Shown in pieces: positions 1-5,415 of a stretch of 8,089 nt of DNA. This DNA comes from an uncultured Oscillospiraceae bacterium. Lineage in GTDB: Bacteria; Bacillota; Clostridia; Oscillospirales; Ruminococcaceae. Numbering within the stretch: position 1 is the stretch's first letter; each line of letters begins with the position of its first letter. Location: assembly GCA_934438055.1 (NCBI GenBank), contig CAKSAY010000018.1, positions 1 to 8,089 of the forward strand, given 5' to 3'. The notes under the pieces were generated by a model. That model was given only the letters and a program-made list of their open reading frames with translations, was not told where the DNA came from and made no database searches. Position numbers and translations under genes: made by a program.

Positions 1-50
1 TGGTATTTGCTATTCCATCTTGTATGTGTTAAACTATTCGTGTCATTCAT
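1..50 (-). CDS. tnpA: IS200-type transposase TnpA, N-terminal 16 codons only
   Basis: The minus strand reads MNDTNSLTHTRWNSKY from an ATG at 50-48 and is cut by the window edge. This matches the well-known opening of IS200-like transposases (MNDTNSL.HT.WN.KYH), which comes before the HUH and Y1 catalytic motifs that would lie outside the window. TnpA is a small tyrosine HUH endonuclease that excises and inserts single-stranded element DNA using the end hairpins. The start is supported by AGGAGG at 59-64, eight bases upstream. Whether the gene is intact cannot be judged. Confidence 0.8.
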   Translation of the reverse strand, partial: MNDTNSLTHTRWNSKY

Positions 51-59
51 TTTGATGAC

Positions 60-118
60 CTCCTTTTGGTGTTTTTTTGCAGTTGTCAAGCCGCAACCTT
101 ATTCTACACCAAAAGGAG
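60..118 (-). promoter_or_regulatory. Leader hairpin sequestering the tnpA ribosome binding site
   Basis: A perfect 13-bp inverted repeat has arms at 60-72 and 106-118 and a 33-nt loop. In the tnpA transcript the 3' arm contains most of the AGGAGG ribosome binding site (59-64), so the 5' arm (CTCCTTTT...) acts as an anti-Shine-Dalgarno. A further five-base match (54-58 with 132-136) could lengthen the stem towards the start codon. Comparable leader structures are known to repress transposase translation in enterobacterial IS200, so the inferred role is keeping TnpA low, especially on read-through transcripts from outside. Confidence 0.7.
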
Positions 119-154
119 TTTCTTTTTTTCATCATCGGCTTTCGCCTTCCACTG

Positions 155-177
155 AACCACTCGCCTAGCGAGTGGTT
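155..177. repeat. Subterminal hairpin of the IS200 left end
   Basis: A perfect 10-bp stem has arms AACCACTCGC (155-164) and GCGAGTGGTT (168-177), with a 3-nt loop. Its position between the tnpA leader and the element tip fits the imperfect or perfect subterminal palindromes that TnpA recognises on single-stranded DNA. It lacks a T-tract of terminator quality on either side (TTTTC on the plus strand), so I favour a transposition hairpin over a terminator. Confidence 0.6.
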
Positions 178-187
178 TTCTTTATAC

Positions 188-218
188 AAAAAAGAGCCGC
201 ATACACAGCGGCTCTTTT
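188..218 (-). terminator. Rho-independent terminator of ppdK
   Basis: On the minus strand an 11-bp perfect stem (208-218 pairing with 190-200), loop 201-207, is followed by six T (193-188). It begins 3 bases after the ppdK stop codon. The stem has a GCGGCTC core, as in a strong intrinsic terminator. It also insulates the neighbouring IS from ppdK read-through. Confidence 0.9.
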
Positions 219-221
219 AAA

Positions 222-2849
222 CTATTTATTTTTAAGCGCAGCCTGCGCAGCAGACAAACGTGCAATTGGAACTCTAAACGGAGAACAGGAAACATAGTCA
301 AGCCCGATTTTATCACAGAATTCAATCGTGCTTGGATCGCCGCCATGCTCACCACAAATGCCAAGATGAATATCAGGACGGGTTTTTCTGCCAAGCTTGC
401 AGGCCATATCAACCAAACGTCCAACGCCGGTTTGATCTAACTTCGCAAACGGATCAGACTCATAAATCTTTTTATCGTAATAATCTCCGAGGAATTTGCC
501 GGCGTCATCGCGGCTAAATCCAAAGGTCATCTGGGTCAAATCGTTGGTTCCAAAGCTGAAGAATTCAGCCTCTTTTGCAACCTCATCTGCTGTGAGCGCA
601 GCACGTGGGATTTCAATCATCGTTCCCACTTTATAGCGCATAGAAATACCGGATTTTTCAATAATTTCATCAGCAGTTTGGGTGACAACGCTCTTAACAT
701 ATGCGAGCTCTTTGACTTCGCCAACCAGCGGAATCATAATTTCAGGAACCATGTCCCAATCCGGGTGCTTTTTGCTCACATTAATTGCCGCTTCAATCAC
801 AGCAGTCGTCTGCATTTGTGCAATTTCAGGATAAGTTACAGCAAGTCGACAACCGCGATGACCCATCATTGGGTTAAATTCATGGAGAGAAGAAACTGTG
901 GCGTTCACCTCATCAACGCTCAAATTCATATCACGTGCAAGCTCTTCAATGTCACTCTGATTAGTCGGAACAAATTCATGAAGCGGTGGATCTAAGAAAC
1001 GAATGGTCACAGGATAGCCGCCTAAAGCCTCATAAATTCCCTCAAAGTCACCTCTCTGCATAGGAAGAAGTTTTGCCAAAGCTGCCTTTCTCTGCTCCAC
1101 TGTTTTTGAGAGAATCATCTCACGAACCGCTTTAATTCTCTCACCCTCGAAGAACATATGCTCGGTGCGGCAAAGGCCAACGCCCTGCGCACCAAAAGCA
1201 ACTGCTTGCTTTGCATCGCGAGGGGTGTCGGCATTGGTGCGAATCTTCAAACGGCGAAATTTGTCAGCCCAAGACATAATCGTTCCAAAATAACCGGAAA
1301 TAGAAGCGTCAACAGTTGGAATTGCTTCACCATAAATTTTACCTGTTGTGCCATCCAAAGAAATGTAGTCTCCCTCATGGAAGGTTTTACCGCCCAGGGT
1401 GAACCATTTTTCTTCTTCATTGATGTCGATCTCACCGCAACCGGAAACGCAGCATCTTCCCATGCCACGTGCAACAACTGCTGCATGGGAGGTCATGCCC
1501 CCACGAACCGTCAAAATGCCCTGTGCAGCGTCCATTCCCTCAATGTCTTCAGGGGAGGTCTCCAAACGAACCAAAACCACTTTCTCACCCTGTTCGCCCT
1601 GCTCCTTAGCGTCAGAAGCAGTGAAAACAACCTTGCCGCAAGCAGCGCCCGGAGAGGCCGGAAGAGCTGAGCCAATCGGCGTTGCATTTTTGAGTGCAGC
1701 CGCATCAAACTGCGGATGCAAAAGGGCGTCAAGAGAGCGCGGCTCAATCATCAACACAGCCTGTTCCTCTGTAATATGACCTTCGTTCACAAGATCAACT
1801 GCAATCTTGAGTGCAGCCGCCGGGGTGCGCTTTCCATTTCTTGTTTGGAGCATATAGAGTTTCCCATCTTCAATGGTAAACTCCATGTCCTGCATATCAT
1901 GATAATGATTTTCCAATGTTTCGCAGATTTTAACAAACTGATCATAAACCTCAGGCATAACCTGCTGGAGGTGATCAATAGGCTGCGGCGTGCGGATTCC
2001 GGCAACAACGTCTTCGCCCTGTGCGTTCATCAAAAACTCACCAAACAATTTGTTTTCACCTGTCGCCGCATTACGTGTAAAGGCAACACCGGTTCCGGAA
2101 GTATCTCCCATATTGCCAAATACCATCATCTGCACATTAACAGCAGTTCCCCAAGAAGATGGAATATCGTTCATTCTTCTATAGTAGATAGCACGAGGAT
2201 TGTCCCACGAACGGAACACCGCTTTCACAGCTTCCAGCAACTGCTCTTTCGGTTCAGCCGGAAAATCAGCGCCCTTTTCTTTTTTATAATACTCTTTAAA
2301 ACGAACAACCATTTCTTTCAGGTCGTTTGCGTCTAACTCCGTGTCGAGCTTCACGCCTTTTGCACTCTTCATTTCATCAATAATGCCCTCAAAATTCTTC
2401 TTAGGCAGCTCCATAACAACATCAGAAAACATTTGAATGAAACGACGATATGAATCATAAGCAAAGCGCTCATTTTGTGTCTTCTTGGCAAAACCCTCAA
2501 CAACTGTATCATTCAAGCCTAAGTTCAAGATAGTGTCCATCATGCCCGGCATAGAAGCGCGCGCACCGGAACGAACAGAAACCAAAAGTGGATTTTGTGG
2601 ATCGCCGAACTTCTTTCCGGAAAGCTTTTCAAGCTCTTCTAAATGGTCAAAAATCTCTTTTTCAATAGACGCATCTATCTTCTTACCATCCTCATAGTAA
2701 CGGGTGCAAGCCTCAGTAGATACGGTAAAGCCCTGCGGAACCGGCATTCCCAATCCTGTCATCTCAGCAAGATTCGCGCCCTTACCACCAAGGAGTTCAC
2801 GCATGCTGGCATTACCTTCTTTAAAGGAATAAACATACTTATTGCTCAC
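222..2849 (-). CDS. ppdK: Pyruvate, phosphate dikinase (PPDK)
   Basis: This cytosolic enzyme interconverts PEP + AMP + PPi and pyruvate + ATP + Pi; in clostridia it serves PPi-linked glycolysis or PEP synthesis. The product is 875 aa, the usual family length. The N-terminal ATP-grasp region carries the LLGGKGANLAEM motif (residues 19-30) and the SVRSGARASMPGM segment (91-103). The central phosphohistidine domain has GGMTSHAAVVARG with catalytic His455. The C-terminal PEP-utilising TIM barrel has Arg561, Arg617, Glu746, FGTND (766-770) and catalytic Cys832 in ICGEHGG. I chose the GTG at 2849-2847 because GGAGG lies nine bases upstream and homologues begin at this KYVYSFKEG segment; the frame stays open 64 codons further upstream, but that part is unlike the family and overlaps the promoter. 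It appears monocistronic, divergent from glmU, and ends just before a strong terminator. Confidence 0.97.
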   Translation of the reverse strand: MSNKYVYSFKEGNASMRELLGGKGANLAEMTGLGMPVPQGFTVSTEACTRYYEDGKKIDASIEKEIFDHLEELEKLSGKKFGDPQNPLLVSVRSGARASMPGMMDTILNLGLNDTVVEGFAKKTQNERFAYDSYRRFIQMFSDVVMELPKKNFEGIIDEMKSAKGVKLDTELDANDLKEMVVRFKEYYKKEKGADFPAEPKEQLLEAVKAVFRSWDNPRAIYYRRMNDIPSSWGTAVNVQMMVFGNMGDTSGTGVAFTRNAATGENKLFGEFLMNAQGEDVVAGIRTPQPIDHLQQVMPEVYDQFVKICETLENHYHDMQDMEFTIEDGKLYMLQTRNGKRTPAAALKIAVDLVNEGHITEEQAVLMIEPRSLDALLHPQFDAAALKNATPIGSALPASPGAACGKVVFTASDAKEQGEQGEKVVLVRLETSPEDIEGMDAAQGILTVRGGMTSHAAVVARGMGRCCVSGCGEIDINEEEKWFTLGGKTFHEGDYISLDGTTGKIYGEAIPTVDASISGYFGTIMSWADKFRRLKIRTNADTPRDAKQAVAFGAQGVGLCRTEHMFFEGERIKAVREMILSKTVEQRKAALAKLLPMQRGDFEGIYEALGGYPVTIRFLDPPLHEFVPTNQSDIEELARDMNLSVDEVNATVSSLHEFNPMMGHRGCRLAVTYPEIAQMQTTAVIEAAINVSKKHPDWDMVPEIMIPLVGEVKELAYVKSVVTQTADEIIEKSGISMRYKVGTMIEIPRAALTADEVAKEAEFFSFGTNDLTQMTFGFSRDDAGKFLGDYYDKKIYESDPFAKLDQTGVGRLVDMACKLGRKTRPDIHLGICGEHGGDPSTIEFCDKIGLDYVSCSPFRVPIARLSAAQAALKNK

Positions 2850-2940
2850 TAGTTTCAACCTCCGTTTAATTATTAAGAAATACACAACGCCCAAATCAGA
2901 AGCGAAAGGGGTTGTAATCCTAACAAAATATTCAAGAGAA

Positions 2941-2986
2941 CATTCTGCATCTTTTTTATTATAACAGAATGAAATTGCGAATGAAA
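2941..2986 (-). promoter_or_regulatory. Probable ppdK promoter with a flanking inverted repeat
   Basis: On the minus strand a consensus -10 TATAAT lies at 2963-2958, with a weak -35 (TTTCAT, 2986-2981) 17 bases upstream. Transcription would start near 2951, giving a leader of about 100 nt before the GTG. A 7-bp inverted repeat, CATTCTG (2941-2947) and CAGAATG (2965-2971), brackets the -10 and start site and could be an operator. The assignment is by pattern only. Confidence 0.5.
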
Positions 2987-2990
2987 GGGG

Positions 2991-3055
2991 TTGACAGAGG
3001 GAAATCTTGAATTTTTTATGAATTCCTCCCCTACTTCTCAACTCTATGCTATAAT
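2991..3055 (+). promoter_or_regulatory. Candidate glmU promoters (two)
   Basis: Two sigma-A-like promoters point toward glmU. The first has a perfect -35 TTGACA (2991-2996), a 17-base spacer and TTTTAT (3014-3019). The second has an extended -10, TGCTATAAT (3047-3055), with no good -35. They imply leaders of roughly 185 and 150 nt. The leader contains only short hairpin possibilities: AAGATTT/AAATCTT at 3064-3080, GGGC/GCCC around the TAAC at 3111-3114, TACGC/GCGTA at 3127-3146, and AACAC/GTGTT at 3146-3164. None resembles a riboswitch class I know. Confidence 0.5.
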
Positions 3056-3210
3056 GTTATTATAAGATTTAAAAAATCTTTCGTCTAAAACATAGCAACA
3101 TCCATCCGGGCTAACGCCCTATGACATACGCTGTTCATTACGCGTAACACCATAAAATAGTGTTTTAATTGCAGAGAGCTTTAATATTTTTTCACAAAGG
3201 AGTGTCGACT

Positions 3211-4599
3211 ATGTCAATGCAAGACTGCTGCGCTGTGATTCTCGCCGCCGGCGAGGGAAAACGGATGAAATCAACTCGACCCAAAGTTTTATGTGAAGTG
3301 CTGTTTGAGCCAATGCTCGGTTGGACGCTCTCCTCCTGCGGCGAAGCAGGCCTTGAGCATTGCTGCGTTGTTGTTGGAAATAGGGCACAAAAGGTAGTAG
3401 ACTATATTGGAAACACTCCCTACCGCTATCAAAAAGAGCAAAAAGGAACCGCACACGCGCTCGTGTCGGCAATAGATTTTGTAAAACAATTCGATGGAGA
3501 GGATTTGCTCGTTTTGTACGGAGACAGTCCCTTTATTGATGCGCAAACCATCCAAGACTCTTATCGTCTGCACAAAGAAAGCAATTATGCTGTCACAGTG
3601 ATCACCGCCTGCGTTGATAATCCTTATGGGTATGGACGAATTATCCGCAAAAATGGTATGTTGTCTGAAATTGTGGAAGAAAAAAATGCCACGCAAGAAC
3701 AACGACAAATCCATGAAATCAATTCCGGAACTTACTGGTTTTCTATTGCATCTGTGTTAAACGTTCTCGACAAAATTCAGCCGAATCCTGTAAACGGAGA
3801 ATATTATTTAACCGACGCCATTGCACTTTTAATCGAGCAGGGGGGGAGAGCCGGAATCTATCAATCGCCTGACCCGCAGATTGTTTTGGGGGCAAACGAC
3901 CAGATGGGCTTAACCAAACTGAACGAAATCGCTAGAATAAAGATCTTGCAAAAACATATGGAAAACGGCGTTTTTTTCGTCAGCACAGACGGTGTTGTCA
4001 TCGCGCCTGATGTGCGCATTGGCGCAGGCACGCAAATTCTTCCCGGCACCATCCTCAAAGACGGTTCTATCATAGGAAAAGATTGTGTGATTGGACCAAA
4101 CACGTTGATTGCACAAAGTAAAGTGAAAGATAGAACGACTGTGAACGCCTCACAGGTATATCAAAGTGTAATCAAAGAAGATGTAAAAATCGGTCCGTTC
4201 TGCCACATCCGCCCGAACAGTCAGATTGATGAACATGTAAAAATCGGCGATTTTGTGGAAGTGAAAAATTCCACAGTCGGCGCGGGAACTGCCATTTCGC
4301 ATTTGACCTACATTGGAGACAGCGATGTAGGCAAAAATGTAAACTTCGGCTGCGGTGTGGTGACTGTAAACTATGACGGCGTACATAAAAACCGCTGCAA
4401 GATTGACGACGGCGCTTTTATTGGTTGCAACACCAACCTCATAGCCCCTGTTCATGTTGGTGAAGACAGTTATACAGCCGCCGGCTCGACTATCACGGAA
4501 GATGTTCCCGGTGGAGATTTGGGAATTGCACGCGCCAGGCAAAAAAACATCGTCGGTTTCTCCAAGAAAAAACTCAAAGGGAGAAAGAAGAAAGTTTAA
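3211..4599 (+). CDS. glmU: Bifunctional GlmU: N-acetylglucosamine-1-phosphate uridylyltransferase / glucosamine-1-phosphate acetyltransferase
   Basis: GlmU carries out the last two steps of UDP-GlcNAc synthesis for peptidoglycan and teichoic acids: acetylation of GlcN-1-P with acetyl-CoA, then uridylyl transfer from UTP. The product is 462 aa, full length for the family. The N-terminal nucleotidyltransferase has LAAGEGKRMKSTRPKVL (11-27), KGTAHA (78-83) and YGDSPF (103-108). The C-terminal left-handed beta-helix, rich in hexapeptide repeats from about residue 255, carries Arg334, Lys352, the acetyltransferase catalytic His364 in SHLTYIGD, and NYDG (387-390). The tail is short and Lys-rich. 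The ATG at 3211 is preceded by AAAGGAG at 3196-3202; the frame extends 14 codons further upstream but without a ribosome binding site. The gene is alone, without the prs partner often found beside it in Firmicutes. Confidence 0.97.
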   Translation: MSMQDCCAVILAAGEGKRMKSTRPKVLCEVLFEPMLGWTLSSCGEAGLEHCCVVVGNRAQKVVDYIGNTPYRYQKEQKGTAHALVSAIDFVKQFDGEDLLVLYGDSPFIDAQTIQDSYRLHKESNYAVTVITACVDNPYGYGRIIRKNGMLSEIVEEKNATQEQRQIHEINSGTYWFSIASVLNVLDKIQPNPVNGEYYLTDAIALLIEQGGRAGIYQSPDPQIVLGANDQMGLTKLNEIARIKILQKHMENGVFFVSTDGVVIAPDVRIGAGTQILPGTILKDGSIIGKDCVIGPNTLIAQSKVKDRTTVNASQVYQSVIKEDVKIGPFCHIRPNSQIDEHVKIGDFVEVKNSTVGAGTAISHLTYIGDSDVGKNVNFGCGVVTVNYDGVHKNRCKIDDGAFIGCNTNLIAPVHVGEDSYTAAGSTITEDVPGGDLGIARARQKNIVGFSKKKLKGRKKKV

Positions 4600-5047
4600 A
4601 GAAAAATCTGCAAACGAATCTAAAATGGACGTATATGTGCGCCAATAAGCATGTGTCCCTCTCCCAAAGCAAAAACGATTGGCAAAGAGCCGCTCTCTGA
4701 CTAGAGCGTCTCTTTTTTTGTGCAATCTGCCTTGAGAAAATGAGAACAATCGCGCGCTGTGAGGGTTGCACGAGTTTCTCAGCGCCGATGAATGCTTCCG
4801 TCGTCATTCTGGCACCAAGGCAAAACCCGTCGCAAAAGACCTGCTCATTGGAAGAAATAGCATATTTATACATATAGTCGTTATATTTTTCAAACATCTG
4901 CTTCTCGGTTCCATTCAAAATTTCCTCAAGCTTTTTAAAATCACACACTATGACATCTTCCAACCGTTTCATTCGTGGACGAACCGTCTTGTAACATTCA
5001 CTCGGATTAATATTTCCATACCAAAATTCTGAAATTATATTGATCAT
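4574..5047 (-). CDS. DUF6809-like small protein with an anomalous C-terminal run-on
   Basis: The first ~92 residues resemble DUF6809-type proteins of gut Clostridia: the opening ISEFWYGNINPSE, a charged helical middle (KKLEEILNGTEKQMFEKY), and the closing segment FCDGFCLGARMTTEAFIG. The function of the family is unknown to me. The ATG at 5047 has only a weak ribosome binding site (AAGTGAT). Family members, as I recall them, end near residue 90-95; here the frame continues for about 65 residues of low-complexity, Arg/Ser/Phe-rich sequence, through the glmU terminator and 26 bases into the glmU 3' end. The likeliest reading is that the native stop was lost by mutation or by deletion at the 3' edge. 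The gene diverges from the broken RHH gene at 5155. Confidence is good that the N-terminal part is a real gene, low that the full frame is functional. Confidence 0.6.
   Translation of the reverse strand: MINIISEFWYGNINPSECYKTVRPRMKRLEDVIVCDFKKLEEILNGTEKQMFEKYNDYMYKYAISSNEQVFCDGFCLGARMTTEAFIGAEKLVQPSQRAIVLIFSRQIAQKKRRSSQRAALCQSFLLWERDTCLLAHIYVHFRFVCRFFFKLSSFSL
4686..4719 (+). terminator. Rho-independent terminator of glmU
   Basis: An 11-bp stem with one internal mismatch pairs 4686-4696 with 4703-4713 around a 6-nt loop, followed by seven T (4713-4719). It lies 86 bases after the glmU stop. It falls inside the antisense DUF6809-like reading frame, which argues that this part of that frame was not originally coding. 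Confidence 0.85.
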
Positions 5048-5071
5048 AGTATCACTTCATATCTATTGATT

Positions 5072-5105
5072 GTGGTACGACTCAATATATTGTACCACTA
5101 TGGTA
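5072..5105. promoter_or_regulatory. Inverted-repeat candidate operator between the DUF6809-like and RHH genes
   Basis: GTGGTAC (5072-5078) and GTACCAC (5092-5098) form a perfect 7-bp inverted repeat with a 13-base spacer. An overlapping repeat, TACCA-CTA-TGGTA (5093-5105), reuses the same half-site, so GTACCA/TGGTAC-like half-sites occur three times within 34 bp. Clustered short inverted half-sites in a divergent intergenic region next to an RHH gene are typical of autoregulated RHH repressors. No convincing -35/-10 pair could be assigned on either strand. Confidence 0.45.
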
Positions 5106-5154
5106 TATTAAATGTTGTACAAAAATGATGTGTAATAACTATCGAGACGAAAAT

Positions 5155-5305
5155 ATGGATCGCAAAGCTCAACTGCATTTGCGGCTATCCGAGGAGGTAT
5201 ATATACAACTCAAAGAGCAGGCTGCACAACAAAAAAACTTTAAATAACCTAGTGGAACTGATTATTGATGAATATTTTAAAAGGCAGAAATCTCATTCTG
5301 AATAA
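5155..5305 (+). pseudogene. Ribbon-helix-helix (RHH) DNA-binding protein, frameshifted
   Basis: From the ATG at 5155 the frame reads a typical RHH beta-strand and first helix (KAQLHLRLSEEVYIQLKEQA), then ends early at TAA 5245-5247, giving 30 aa. Moving one base forward after the run of seven A (5231-5237) restores the expected second helix, TLNNLVELIIDEYFKRQ, ending at TAA 5303-5305. The joined product would be about 50 aa, the size of Arc/CopG-type repressors and antitoxins. Deleting one A (or adding two) repairs it. In-frame ATGs also occur at 5125 and 5128; none of the starts has a good ribosome binding site. It could be a true pseudogene, a slippage-controlled gene or a sequencing error in the homopolymer. 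Confidence 0.75.
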
Positions 5306-5339
5306 TTGTCTTCATAAAATTGGATAGAATCAAAGCAAA

Positions 5340-5378
5340 AAGAAAGGCTCCCTCTCACAAGGAAGCCCTTCTTTTTTT
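5340..5378. terminator. Bidirectional terminator between groEL and the RHH remnant
   Basis: Arms at 5340-5352 and 5361-5373 form a 13-bp stem; on the minus strand all positions pair if G-U wobbles are counted, with an 8-nt loop, followed by a T-rich tail (complement of the A-rich stretch before 5346). On the plus strand seven T follow (5372-5378). It starts 42 bases past the groEL stop and most likely ends the groESL transcript, while also able to stop transcription from the RHH side. Confidence 0.8.
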
Positions 5379-5415
5379 ATTTAATTTCTATCCGCTACAA
5401 CGCTTTCGCGTGGAA

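Larger units (their letters stand above)
1..181 (-). mobile_element. Left end of an IS200-type insertion sequence (partial)
   Basis: The segment has the three parts expected at the left end of an IS200 (IS200/IS605 superfamily, single-strand transposition) element, read on the minus strand: a perfect subterminal hairpin at 155-177, a leader hairpin at 60-118, and the start of tnpA at 50 running off the window edge. Such elements lack terminal inverted repeats and do not duplicate the target, so the outer tip cannot be fixed from the sequence. I place it near 181, just beyond the hairpin and next to the ppdK terminator tail. The element sits downstream of ppdK and breaks no gene. The rest of the element, including the right end, is outside the window. 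Confidence 0.75.

Noticed and set aside
84..89. TTGACA on the minus strand in the IS leader as a tnpA promoter -35
   Set aside because: No acceptable -10 lies 16-18 bases downstream; that position is occupied by the AAAGGA of the ribosome binding site.
1158..1670. Open frames antisense to ppdK
   Set aside because: They are by-products of ppdK codon usage; there are no start signals, and the translations show no family features.
2850..3041. 64-codon N-terminal extension of the ppdK frame to an upstream ATG
   Set aside because: The extension overlaps the predicted promoter and has no family resemblance, whereas the GTG at 2849 has a well-placed GGAGG and matches the usual PPDK start.
3121..3147. 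Eight-codon upstream ORF in the glmU leader (MTYAVHYA)
   Set aside because: It has no ribosome binding site and no attenuator-type structure or codon bias to suggest leader-peptide control.
3056..3210. Riboswitch or ribozyme in the glmU leader
   Set aside because: Only short, unlinked 4-7-bp stems are present. I see no glmS ribozyme or other known riboswitch core, and AACAC/GTGTT is too weak to be a terminator.
5231..5244. Programmed -1 frameshift at A-AAA-AAC in the RHH gene
   Set aside because: The -1 frame reads CTT TAA and stops at once; the conserved second half needs a +1 or -2 change.
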